Below, in pieces: positions 43,702 to 51,569 of a stretch of DNA of 64,000 nt (position 1 is the first letter of the stretch; every line of letters begins with the position of its first letter). A program made the position numbers and the translations under genes. This DNA is from Leisingera daeponensis. Its GTDB lineage: Bacteria > Pseudomonadota > Alphaproteobacteria > Rhodobacterales > Rhodobacteraceae. The DNA lies in contig NZ_JAHVJA010000002.1 of assembly GCF_019801465.1 (NCBI RefSeq), forward strand, positions 1 through 64,000, given 5' to 3'. The notes under the pieces are model-generated. The model did not search any database. It saw only the letters and a list, made by a program, of their open reading frames with translations, and had not been told where the DNA came from.

Positions 43702-43741
43702 ATGATTGCAATCCAAGCTTGTGCCATCCACGGTGCCGCGC

Positions 43742-44263
43742 ATGAAAGGCCCATTGAAATTCAAGCGGCGCCCGGCCACCGCGCTGGTTGCCATGGCAAA
43801 CTCCCTGAGCATGGGGGACGCCGTCCCCGGGGACGACCTGGGCCAGATCATCGGCGCAGTGGTGACGGACCGGGCGGAACGGGCGGCGCTGCTGGCCGCC
43901 ATCCGCGCCTCCAACGACCCGGACTGCGGCCTGGCGGTGGCCGACCTGCTGACTGCTTTTGCCGTTGAGGCAGCGGAGGCCGAGGCCCAGGCAAGCGACG
44001 CGGATCAGGTCATCGGCCAATGGGCCCAACGGCTCGCGGCCGGCGCGCTCCTGGCAAGCTTTGGCGCGGCGATTGCCGGAACGGTGACCGGCGGACTGGC
44101 CTTCGGCCTCACCCTCCTGTCGTTTTCAGGTTTTGTCTTCGCCACCGCCTCCCGGATCGGCGGCCGGGTCAAAATGCGCCACCGCGCCCAGGAACGCGAA
44201 AGCGCCGACACCCTGGCCCGCCACGTCCTGGAAGCCGGCAAACTCGGCGCTGACGGGAAGTGA
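43742..44263 (+). CDS. Hypothetical protein with hydrophobic hairpin
   Basis: A 173-residue protein of unknown function. Residues 1-95 are soluble and helical with acidic patches. Two closely spaced hydrophobic segments at about 103-145 (LAAGALLASFGAAIAGTVTG, then LAFGLTLLSFSGFVFATA) form a membrane hairpin, and a basic tail follows. The frame is also open from a TTG at 43706, but that lies against the terminator stem, so the ATG at 43742 is preferred. Confidence 0.65.
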   Translation: MKGPLKFKRRPATALVAMANSLSMGDAVPGDDLGQIIGAVVTDRAERAALLAAIRASNDPDCGLAVADLLTAFAVEAAEAEAQASDADQVIGQWAQRLAAGALLASFGAAIAGTVTGGLAFGLTLLSFSGFVFATASRIGGRVKMRHRAQERESADTLARHVLEAGKLGADGK

Positions 44264-44316
44264 TATGGAATTTTCAGCTTTCCTCCCTTATATTGCCAAT
44301 GCAACCGGAGAAACGC

Positions 44317-44511
44317 ATGTTTGAAGCCATGGGACTTGAGACTGTCATCGTCAGCACGATCATCGGCGCCTGCGCCCTGTCTTTTGGCGCCAGTGCCTAT
44401 CTGTTCATGCGCGCGCGTCCGGCGCCGGAGGCAAAGGACCTGGACAAGATCGTGAAGAACGCGCCCTATCACCGGCTGCACAATGTGCTGAAGGTCGAGG
44501 CCGGCTCCTGA
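44317..44511 (+). CDS. Small single-pass membrane protein
   Basis: A 64-residue protein: an N-terminal transmembrane helix (ETVIVSTIIGACALSFGASA at about 7-26) and a charged C-terminal region with KNAPYHRLHNVLKVE. A GGAG ribosome site sits 8 nt before the ATG at 44317. The frame opens at 44260 but the earlier residues lack a ribosome site. The function is unknown. It follows the previous gene after 53 nt. Confidence 0.65.
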   Translation: MFEAMGLETVIVSTIIGACALSFGASAYLFMRARPAPEAKDLDKIVKNAPYHRLHNVLKVEAGS

Positions 44512-44516
44512 TCTTT

Positions 44517-44542
44517 AACTGCATGCGGTAACTGCATGCGGT
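44517..44542. repeat. 13-bp perfect tandem repeat
   Basis: AACTGCATGCGGT occurs twice in tandem (44517-44529 and 44530-44542), just after the small membrane protein gene and before the phaR terminator. Each unit contains the palindrome GCATGC. Confidence 0.8.
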
Positions 44543-44550
44543 TGCGCATC

Positions 44551-44584
44551 AAAAAAAGCCCCCGCCGAACCGGACAGGGGGCTT
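44551..44584 (-). terminator. Terminator of phaR
   Basis: On the minus strand AAGCCCCC... pairs as AGCCCCC/GGGGGCT (arms 44577-44583 and 44557-44563) and runs into TTTTTTT (44557-44551). It is 38 nt after the phaR stop. Confidence 0.85.
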
Positions 44585-44621
44585 GTATGCGGGCTTCACT
44601 GCCAGCGCCAGGCGCCGGGCT

Positions 44622-45179
44622 TCACTTCATCTTCGACAGTTTTTCCTGCAGCGCAGCCAACTGTTTTTTGATGTCGTCCAGATCCTCGCCGCCGCCCTCG
44701 GACTTTTCGTCCTCCTGCGCGCCGCCGGTCCAGCCAGCAGCGCCAAAGCCGCCGGTCATCGCCTTCAGGAAAGCCTCCTGCTGCGCCTTCATCGCCTCGA
44801 AGCCCGGCATCTTGGACATCGGGTTCATCGCGTTCATGTTTTCCATCATCTTCGACTGGCTCTCGCGCAGCATGTCGAACGAAGACTGCAGGAACTGGGG
44901 CATCACCCCGCCGCCCGGCACCATGTAGCTGCGCACCAGATCATTCAGCACATTGACCGGCAGCACATTCTCGCCGCGGCTTTCGTGCTCGGCGATGATC
45001 TGCAGCAGATACTGGCGGGTCAGGTCATCGCCCGTTTTCAGGTCAACGATCTGAACTTCCCGCCCTTCCCGGATGAACCCCGCGATATCTTCCAGCGTGA
45101 CATAATCGCTGGTCTCGGTGTTATAGAGCCTGCGGCTCGCATACCGTTTGATCAGCAAGGGTTTGTCCTGTTCTGCCAT
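44622..45179 (-). CDS. phaR: Polyhydroxyalkanoate synthesis regulator PhaR
   Basis: A 185-residue PhaR. The N-terminal DNA-binding domain has the highly conserved LLIKRYASRRLYNTETSDYV (8-27) and the following ITLEDIAGFIREG-type block. A second PHB-accumulation domain contains NVLNDLVRSYMVPGGGVMPQ near 75. The C-terminus is Met/Gln-rich and ends in a coiled coil. PhaR represses phasin and its own gene when free and is titrated by PHB granules. It is separated from phaP/phaC by about 2.6 kb of unrelated genes. Confidence 0.95.
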   Translation of the reverse strand: MAEQDKPLLIKRYASRRLYNTETSDYVTLEDIAGFIREGREVQIVDLKTGDDLTRQYLLQIIAEHESRGENVLPVNVLNDLVRSYMVPGGGVMPQFLQSSFDMLRESQSKMMENMNAMNPMSKMPGFEAMKAQQEAFLKAMTGGFGAAGWTGGAQEDEKSEGGGEDLDDIKKQLAALQEKLSKMK

Positions 45180-45377
45180 GTGATCCCTCCCCGGTCATGA
45201 CGCATTGCAGCGAAGCCTATGCCACCGCAGAACAAAAGGGAAGCCTTGGCGTGTTTTCCGCAACAATTGTTCTGTACAGCCCTGCTGCATCTGCATCGGA
45301 AAGCGCTTGACCTGAACCAGGCTTGAGCTTTTATCAGTACGCCCGCACCAAAATTTGCAGCGGGAGACCCCATAGAA

Positions 45378-45812
45378 ATGAACATACTGATCCTGGGCGG
45401 CACCGGCACGATCGGCACTGCGGTCACCCAAGAACTGCTCCGCCATGGCCATGACGTGACCGGCCTCAGCCGTTCAGACGCTTCGGACCGGAAACTGGAG
45501 GCGATGGGCGCCCGCCCCTTGCGCGAGGATCTGGCGCGAGCCTACCGGCTGCTGCTTGAGGCCCCCGGCCTCACCGGCCACTTCAATGCCAGCGCCGAAG
45601 CAGGCGTGCCGGTGGCGGACATCACCCGTGAGATTGCACGCCGCCACGGCCATGATGGCGGCTACGTGGTGCGCAGCCTGAAACATGTTCTGCTCAAGTA
45701 CGGAGCTTGGGCGGAAGGCCCGGCTCTCGACCAGCAGATGGGGTCCGCAAAGCTGCGCAGCCTGACCGGCTGGCAGCCGCAATTTTCCAGCTTCCGGACC
45801 GCGCAGTTCTAA
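45378..45812 (+). pseudogene. Internally deleted NAD-dependent epimerase/SDR
   Basis: The 144-residue frame joins an intact N-terminal Rossmann start (MNILILGGTGTIGTAVTQEL, through about residue 50) directly to the C-terminal part of an extended SDR (ARAYRLLLEAPGLTGHFNAS onward, ending in the GWQP block). The middle of the protein is missing, including the catalytic Tyr-x3-Lys and the substrate site; full-length relatives are about 300 residues. The frame is preserved, and the join falls at a REDLARAY motif where full-length proteins have DDLARAY. It is probably a non-catalytic remnant. Confidence 0.75.
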
Positions 45813-45883
45813 TGCCGGAACGGAACCCATTGAGCCAAATAAATAATTTTTTGCATCTAAATTTCAGCAATAGATTCTCAATG

Positions 45884-45892
45884 TGATATAAT
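45884..45892 (+). promoter_or_regulatory. Extended -10 promoter of the cyclase gene
   Basis: TG-A-TATAAT is an exact extended -10 element (TATAAT at 45887-45892) in an unusually AT-rich stretch. The -35 is poor (TTCAGC at 45863), as is common with an extended -10. The predicted start is about 30 nt before the ATG. Confidence 0.6.
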
Positions 45893-45928
45893 GGGCGGCA
45901 AGTCTTTGAGTCTGTGGTGGCAGGAAAG

Positions 45929-47677
45929 ATGGCTGACCAAGGGGACAGACAGAGACAAGCTGCCGTTCTGATTGCCGACGTGGCCGGGTTTTCCGCGATA
46001 GTGGAGACCGGAGAGGCCGAAGCTGTAGCCGCGGTCCGCAATCTGGCCGACCAGATCATCGTGCCTGCGGCGCAGCAGTATGCGGGCCAGCTTGTCAAAA
46101 CGCTGGGGGACGGCTTTCTGCTGGAATTCCCCACAGCCGTGCAGGCGGTGAAAGCCGCCCTGCTGATTTCCAAGAAAACCGCGAACCGGAACGCCCTCCG
46201 GGCGCAACCGCGCCTGGCGCTGCGCATGGGCATCCACACAGGAAGCGTAATCTCTGCCGGTGACGATCTGTTCGGCAATTGCGTAAACATCGCGGCCCGT
46301 CTCGAAAGCCTGGCCGGGCCGGGCGAAATCTGCGTCTCGGGCACGGTGCAGGAACAGGTCAGGGGCCGGATCAATGCGGCCTTTGACGATCTAGGCCTGC
46401 AAGTCATCCGCAACATCTCGGACCCGGTGCGGATCTTCCGCATTGCCGAAAACCTCCTGCCCCGCCTGGAATCTGAAGGCCCTGCCTACGAGATCTCCGT
46501 CGCAGTCCTTCCCTTCGCCAGCAAATCCCCCGAGTCAGCGGCGGCGGCCAGCCTGGCGGAAACCCTGACTGAGGATATCACGATCGGCCTCTCCCGCTTC
46601 CGCGACCTGCGCGTCATCTCCCGCACCACCGCGCTCCGCTTTGCTGCCAGCGCGTCCGAAACATCCGTGGCGGCGGTGGAGCTGGGTGTCCGCTACCTGG
46701 TCGAAGGCACCGTGCGGCAATTGCCGGACAAGCTGCGGGTAAATCTTTCCCTGGCAGATGGCTGCAACGGCATATCGCTGATCAGCGAACAGTATGACTG
46801 GGACGACAGCGCCGGGTTTTCCCAGCAGGATGCGCTGGCCCGGCAAATCACACAAGTCCTGGCAGGGCAGCTTCAGGCCACCGCGAAACGCAAATCGGCG
46901 GAGCTTCTGGCCCGCGGCGGCCCGCTGACGTCCAAGGAGCTGGCCTTGCAAGCCAAAGCCCTCATCCTCGATACGCGGGAGACGCTGAACCAGTGCCGGG
47001 AGCTGTACCGCCAGGCCTGCGACAGCGATCCCGGCAACGCCTCTGCCTTTGCGGGACTTGCGCTCACCTATCTTGTGGAATGGATGAGCGGATGGGGCTC
47101 GTCCCCGGAGACGACCCTGGATATGGCCTTTCCGCTGCTGCGCCGCGCAGCCCGCATTGATCCGCTGGACAGCGTCGCGCAGCGCCGTCTCGCCGTCATG
47201 CATCTGTTCAAGGAGGAGTTTTCCCTGGCGGAGGAGCATTTCCAGCGCGCGCTTGCCCTGAACCCGAACGACACCGACGCCATGGCCTTCCGGGGCCTGT
47301 CATTCATCTATCAGGGGAAGCCGGAAAAGGCGCTTGCCGAGCTGCAGGAAGCCAGCGCCTGCAACCCGTTCCATCCGACCTATTTTCACTGGTTCAATGC
47401 ACTGGCGCTGTACATGTGCCGGGAATACCTGCCGGGGATCACCGAAGTGAACAAGGCCATCGGCCTGTTTCCCGGCTTTCCGGCGCCGCGCCGCCATCTG
47501 GCAGCCTGCTACGGCCAACTGGGCGACAAGAAGGCTGCAGCCCAGGAATGCGGGCGCATTCTGCAACTGGAACCCGGGTTTTCAGTCAGCCGCATCCGCG
47601 AGACGCTGCCCTTTGCCAGGGAGGATGATCTGGAGCACTACTGCGAGGGCCTGAGGCGGGCCGGGCTGCCCGACTGA
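45929..47677 (+). CDS. Class III adenylate/guanylate cyclase with TolB-like and TPR regions
   Basis: A 582-residue cytoplasmic protein. Residues 10-185 form a class III cyclase domain: metal-binding D17 (IADVAGFS) and D61 (KTLGDGFLLEF), K58 near the substrate site, and N120/R124 (VNIAARLESL) for transition-state binding. Residues about 195-300 are a TolB-like N-terminal region (ISVAVLPFASKS to YLVEGTVRQLPD). TPR-like repeats follow to the end. The catalytic set looks complete, so it should make cyclic nucleotide. The ATG at 45929 has an AGGAAAG ribosome site; a GTG 15 nt upstream is less likely. Confidence 0.9.
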   Translation: MADQGDRQRQAAVLIADVAGFSAIVETGEAEAVAAVRNLADQIIVPAAQQYAGQLVKTLGDGFLLEFPTAVQAVKAALLISKKTANRNALRAQPRLALRMGIHTGSVISAGDDLFGNCVNIAARLESLAGPGEICVSGTVQEQVRGRINAAFDDLGLQVIRNISDPVRIFRIAENLLPRLESEGPAYEISVAVLPFASKSPESAAAASLAETLTEDITIGLSRFRDLRVISRTTALRFAASASETSVAAVELGVRYLVEGTVRQLPDKLRVNLSLADGCNGISLISEQYDWDDSAGFSQQDALARQITQVLAGQLQATAKRKSAELLARGGPLTSKELALQAKALILDTRETLNQCRELYRQACDSDPGNASAFAGLALTYLVEWMSGWGSSPETTLDMAFPLLRRAARIDPLDSVAQRRLAVMHLFKEEFSLAEEHFQRALALNPNDTDAMAFRGLSFIYQGKPEKALAELQEASACNPFHPTYFHWFNALALYMCREYLPGITEVNKAIGLFPGFPAPRRHLAACYGQLGDKKAAAQECGRILQLEPGFSVSRIRETLPFAREDDLEHYCEGLRRAGLPD

Positions 47678-47689
47678 TCCCTGAAACGC

Positions 47690-47720
47690 AAAAGGACAGG
47701 CCTCGCGGCCTGCCCTTCTT
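47690..47720. terminator. Terminator between cyclase gene and phaP
   Basis: GGACAGGCC (47694-47702) pairs with GGCCTGCCC (47707-47715) with one mismatch around a 4-nt loop. TTCTT follows on the plus strand and TTTTGC on the minus strand, so it can serve both convergent genes. Confidence 0.7.
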
Positions 47721-47771
47721 CACGTACCGGCTCCGTCAGGGAGGAGAGCGAGGGCCGGTTCGTGGTCGTTC

Positions 47772-48221
47772 TTACTTGGCGGCAGCCGAAGCTTTCTTCG
47801 CTGCGGAGGTTACCTCTTCGGTGGCCTTTTTCACGGCAGCGGTTGCTTCTTCGGTTGCGTCCTTGCCGGCAGCCATCAGCAGCTCAACGGTGTCCATCTG
47901 GACTTTCTTGGCGACTTCAGCAAAGGCAGCCAGGTTTTCGGCAGCCACTTCGGCGGAAGCGGAAGCGAAATCGGTTGCGGCTTTGGCGTAGTCTGCCGGC
48001 TCAGCCTTGACTTTGGAAACGTCGCCCAGCTTGGCGATGGTTTCTTTGGTCCACTTGTTCGAGATCTCGGCGGATTTGCCGGCAGCGTCCAGCGCAACGG
48101 CGGACAGCTTCTCGTTCAGGGCTGCGGTGTTCTTGAAAACGTCTTCCATCGCTTTGGTGTCGACCGGGAAGGCGCCCATGAAGTCTTTCATCATCGCGGT
48201 GAAGTCTTGGGTCTTTGCCAT
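47772..48221 (-). CDS. phaP: Phasin, PHA granule-associated protein
   Basis: A 149-residue phasin of the PhaP family: amphipathic helices without Cys, FMGAFPVDTKAMEDVFKNTA at the N-terminus, and a C-terminal Ala/Lys-rich repeat tail (AAVKKATEEVTSAAKKASAA). It coats the surface of polyhydroxybutyrate granules and controls their size. It lies downstream of phaC on the same strand with its own regulatory gap of 133 nt holding two PhaR-type sites. Codon use is strongly biased, as expected for an abundant protein. Confidence 0.93.
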   Translation of the reverse strand: MAKTQDFTAMMKDFMGAFPVDTKAMEDVFKNTAALNEKLSAVALDAAGKSAEISNKWTKETIAKLGDVSKVKAEPADYAKAATDFASASAEVAAENLAAFAEVAKKVQMDTVELLMAAGKDATEEATAAVKKATEEVTSAAKKASAAAK

Positions 48222-48289
48222 AGTTCTAATTCCTCAGAAAGCTGCGGCAGGACCATCCTGCGCTGTTCAGCATGAGAGGAATATGCGTG

Positions 48290-48330
48290 CTGCACCGCAG
48301 CATTTCAAGAGATTTGATGCTGCGGTGCAG
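48290..48330. promoter_or_regulatory. Two inverted PhaR-type sites before phaP
   Basis: CTGCACCGCAG (48290-48300) and CTGCGGTGCAG (48320-48330) both fit CTGC-N3-GCAG. Together they are arms of a 14-bp perfect inverted repeat (48290-48303 with 48317-48330) with a 13-nt spacer. CTGC-N3-4-GCAG is, as I recall, the PhaR recognition pattern defined in Rhodobacter. There is no T-run on the minus strand, so it is not a phaC terminator. Confidence 0.75.
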
Positions 48331-48354
48331 AAAAAATTCACTCAGCCAGAAAAA

Positions 48355-50157
48355 TCAACGGCTTGCCTTCACTTTCACATAGGAACCCGGAGCCGGCATC
48401 AAAGAGGGATAGCCCGAATCTCCGACATCGCGGGCAGGAACCTGTTTGCCGGAGCGCTTCTTCAGCCAGTCGTTCCAGCGCGGCCACCAGGAGCCTTCAT
48501 GGAATTCCGCTCCTTCCAGCCAGGCTTCGCAATCGCCCTTAAGGTCATCGTTGGTGTAATGGCCGTACTTCTTTTTGCTGGGCGGGTTGACGATGCCGGC
48601 AATATGGCCGGACTCCGACACGATGAAGCACTTGCTGCGCGACCCCATCTGCTGCACCCCGCGATAACAGTCCTTCCAGCGCGCGATGTGGTCGGTCTCG
48701 CAGGTGATCGCCATCAGCGGCACATCCACATCCTTGATATGCAGCTTGTGCCCCATCAGCTCGAACCCGTCGCCGACAAACTCGTTGTTCTGGCACAGGC
48801 CCCGCAGATACTGCACCGCCATCCGGCCCGGCAGGTTGGCGCCATCGCCGTTCCAGTAGAGCAGGTCGAAGGCCGGCGGCGTCTCGCCCATCATGTAGCT
48901 TTTGACCGCTGGGCCATAGATCAGGTCCTTGGATCGCAGGAACGACATGGTGCGCGCAATCACCCAGGAGCGCAGCAGCCCCTCCTCCTCCACCTGCGCC
49001 TCGATCCCGTCGACGAAATCATTCTGCAGGAACGGTGTGAACTCACCCTGGTCGCCGAAATCTGTCAGCGTGGTGAAGAAAGTCGCCGACTTCACCGATT
49101 TGTCGCCGCGCTGTTTCAGCAGCGACAGCGTCAGGCTAAGCGTTGTGCCAGCGATGCAATAACCCACTGCATTAACCTGATCGGTCTTGCAGATCTCCTT
49201 GGCGGTCTCGATTGCGGTCAGGAAGCCCTCCTGTATGTAATCCTCCAACCCCACGTCGGCATGGCTGGCATCGGCGTTGACCCAGGAGACGACGAACAGG
49301 GTATAGCCCTGCTCGGTCACCCATTTGATCAGGCTGTTCTGCGCCTTGAGGTCGAGGATGTAGAACTTGTTGATCCAGGGCGGGAACAGAACAATCGGGG
49401 TTTCATGCACGGTTTCGGTCGCCGGCTTGTACTGGATCAGTTCCATCATCCGGTTGCGGAACACGACGTCGCCCGGCGTGGTGGCGATATTGCCGCCCAG
49501 CTCAAAGGCGCTCTCATCCGCCAGCCGCACCACCAGTTCGCCGTTGTTCGCCTCCAGATCGGTGACCAGGTTCTCCAAGCCGTCGATCAGCGACTGGCCT
49601 TCGGTCTCCACCGCCTTCTCCAGCGCGTCCGGATTGGTCGGCAGGAAATTGGTCGGCGCCATCATCTCAATGATTTGATCGGCAAAATACGTCAGCCGCT
49701 GCTTGTCCTTCCGGTCCAGATCAGCCGTTTCCTGCACGGCCTTGCGGATCGCGTCGGCGTTGGTCATGTACTGCTGCTTCACGAAGCTGAAGTAGGGGCT
49801 GCTCTCCCACAGCGGATTCGAAAAACGGCGGTCCTTGGGGCCGCCGTCATCCGTTCTTTCCTGTTTTCCAGCCATGGCTTTCTGCGCTTCGGCAAAATTC
49901 AGCACAGACTTGCTCCAGTATTCGACCTGCTGCTCCAGTATCTTGGCCGGGTTCTGCATGGCTTCCGCCCAATAGGCCGTTGCTGCACGCGCATAAAGCT
50001 CTTGATTCGGGCCGTCCAAAGCCGGGTTATGGGGCACCTTCCGGGACATGACATCGGCCAGACGCTTGCTTAGCTCTTCGACGCGGCTCATGTTTTCCTT
50101 AAGCTTTTCAATGCTCTCAGGATTGGCCGCGGCGGATAATTCGTCACTAGTTGTCAT
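48355..50157 (-). CDS. phaC: Class I poly(3-hydroxyalkanoate) synthase
   Basis: A 600-residue class I PHA synthase that polymerises 3-hydroxyacyl-CoA on granules. The lipase-like box is GYCIAGT with nucleophile C334 (G-x-C-x-G). The family N-terminal domain (YWSKSVLNFAEAQKAM), the RLTYFADQIIEMMAPTNFL block near 140 and PPWINKFYILDLKAQNSLIK near 250 are present. Asp and His of the triad are in the C-terminal third (ESGHIAGIVNPP near 510). It is divergent from phaZ, sharing 133 nt with one PhaR-type site. Confidence 0.96.
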   Translation of the reverse strand: MTTSDELSAAANPESIEKLKENMSRVEELSKRLADVMSRKVPHNPALDGPNQELYARAATAYWAEAMQNPAKILEQQVEYWSKSVLNFAEAQKAMAGKQERTDDGGPKDRRFSNPLWESSPYFSFVKQQYMTNADAIRKAVQETADLDRKDKQRLTYFADQIIEMMAPTNFLPTNPDALEKAVETEGQSLIDGLENLVTDLEANNGELVVRLADESAFELGGNIATTPGDVVFRNRMMELIQYKPATETVHETPIVLFPPWINKFYILDLKAQNSLIKWVTEQGYTLFVVSWVNADASHADVGLEDYIQEGFLTAIETAKEICKTDQVNAVGYCIAGTTLSLTLSLLKQRGDKSVKSATFFTTLTDFGDQGEFTPFLQNDFVDGIEAQVEEEGLLRSWVIARTMSFLRSKDLIYGPAVKSYMMGETPPAFDLLYWNGDGANLPGRMAVQYLRGLCQNNEFVGDGFELMGHKLHIKDVDVPLMAITCETDHIARWKDCYRGVQQMGSRSKCFIVSESGHIAGIVNPPSKKKYGHYTNDDLKGDCEAWLEGAEFHEGSWWPRWNDWLKKRSGKQVPARDVGDSGYPSLMPAPGSYVKVKASR

Positions 50158-50181
50158 ATAAAAGAATCCCTCATAGGCTTT

Positions 50182-50192
50182 CTGCTATGCAG
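50182..50192. promoter_or_regulatory. PhaR-type site between phaC and phaZ
   Basis: CTGC-TAT-GCAG is a third exact match to the CTGC-N3-GCAG pattern. It lies 25 nt before the phaC start and 99 nt before the phaZ start, so it could control both. Confidence 0.6.
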
Positions 50193-50290
50193 AATACTCT
50201 TCTGCATTTTTCAGGGCAAAGCGGCGATTGGTCCGAAAGTCCGGATCTGCTGGTCCGATGACGCTGGGGCAAAGCCCGAAGGAGACGCGC

Positions 50291-51565
50291 ATGCGATACA
50301 TGATGACCTACGACCTGATGGAGACCGTCCGCAACACCAACCAATGGTTGGGCGCCACCGCCCTCTCCATGGCATCTTACCCGGTCTTTTCCGCCTTGCC
50401 AAACCCTGCGCTCAGCTGGATGGCCGCCTGGGGCGAAGTGACGGAACGTACTTACCAGCGCATGGTGGTGAAACCCGACTGGGGCATCCCTTCCTTCACC
50501 TGCGAGGATGGCAAGGACCATCTGGTCGAAATCGCCACTGTGGTCGAGCGCCCCTTCGGCGACCTTATCCATTTCAAGGTCAGCGGCCGCGAGGAACAGC
50601 CCCGCAAAGTGCTGCTCGTTGCCCCGATGTCCGGCCATTACGCGACCCTCCTGCGCTCCACCGTGCAAAGTCTGATCAGAAACTGTGAAGTCTATGTGAC
50701 GGACTGGCACAACGCCCGCGACATCCCTGTTTCCGCTGGGAAATTCGACGTCGAGGATTACACGCTCTACCTCGTCGACTTCATGCGCGAGCTGGGCCCC
50801 GACACTCATGTGGTCGCGGTCTGCCAGCCGGTTCCGCTGACGCTGGCCGCAACCGCCTATCTGGCCGAGCAGGACCCCAAGGCACAGCCGTCGTCGCTGA
50901 CCCTGATCGGCGGCCCGGTGGACCCGGATGCCACCCCGACCGAAGTCACCGATTTCGGCCGCCGCGTGACCATGGGCCAGCTGGAGGAAACCATGATCCA
51001 GCGCGTCGGCTTCAAGTACAAGGGCGTCGGCCGCAAGGTCTACCCGGGGCTGCTGCAGCTCGCCTCCTTCATGTCGATGAACGGCGAGCGCCATTCCAAG
51101 GCCTTCATGGACCAGATCCAGCGCGTCTCCCGCGGGGAGGCCTCGGACCACGACGCCCACAACCGCTTCTATGACGAATACCTGGCGGTGATGGACATGA
51201 CCGCCGAGTTCTACCTGTCGACGGTGGAGCGCATCTTCAAGAAGCGCGAGATCGCCCGCAATGAGTTCGTCGTGAACGGCCACAGGGTTGATTTTTCCAA
51301 GATCACCGATGTGGCGGTCAAAACCGTCGAAGGCGCCAAGGACGACATCTCGGCCCCTGGCCAGTGCATTGCCGCGCTGGACCTCTGCACCGGCCTGCCT
51401 GAAGAGAAGAAAGCCAGCCATGTCGAGCCTGGCGCCGGTCATTACGGCATTTTCGCGGGCCGAAGCTGGCGCGACAATATCCGCCCTCTGGTGATCGATT
51501 TCATGAACGCCAACAGCCGCAGCAAGCCGGGCCGGAAACCGGCCAACAAGAATACGGCGGCCTGA
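50291..51565 (+). CDS. phaZ: Intracellular PHA depolymerase
   Basis: A 424-residue intracellular PHB depolymerase. The N-terminal MRYMMTYDLMETVRNTNQW is typical of the family, VLLVAPMSGHYATLLRSTVQ is near 120, and the nucleophile Cys178 is in VAVCQPVPLTLAA. A C-terminal His is in VEPGAGHYGIFAGRSWRD. It releases 3-hydroxybutyrate from native granules. The ATG at 50291 follows GGAGACGCGC; upstream codons back to 50228 are not conserved in type. It is divergent from phaC. Confidence 0.93.
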   Translation: MRYMMTYDLMETVRNTNQWLGATALSMASYPVFSALPNPALSWMAAWGEVTERTYQRMVVKPDWGIPSFTCEDGKDHLVEIATVVERPFGDLIHFKVSGREEQPRKVLLVAPMSGHYATLLRSTVQSLIRNCEVYVTDWHNARDIPVSAGKFDVEDYTLYLVDFMRELGPDTHVVAVCQPVPLTLAATAYLAEQDPKAQPSSLTLIGGPVDPDATPTEVTDFGRRVTMGQLEETMIQRVGFKYKGVGRKVYPGLLQLASFMSMNGERHSKAFMDQIQRVSRGEASDHDAHNRFYDEYLAVMDMTAEFYLSTVERIFKKREIARNEFVVNGHRVDFSKITDVAVKTVEGAKDDISAPGQCIAALDLCTGLPEEKKASHVEPGAGHYGIFAGRSWRDNIRPLVIDFMNANSRSKPGRKPANKNTAA

Positions 51566-51569
51566 TTGC

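Noticed and set aside
43706-43741. Upstream TTG start for the hypothetical protein at 43742
   Set aside because: It begins 5 nt after the terminator T-run, with no ribosome site; the ATG at 43742 is better placed.
48290-48330. Terminator for phaC
   Set aside because: The stem is strong, but on the minus strand it is followed by CACGCAT and not by T residues, and both arms fit the PhaR pattern.
48007-50073. A 688-residue plus-strand frame across phaP and phaC
   Set aside because: Antisense to two well-identified genes; no ribosome site and no domain.
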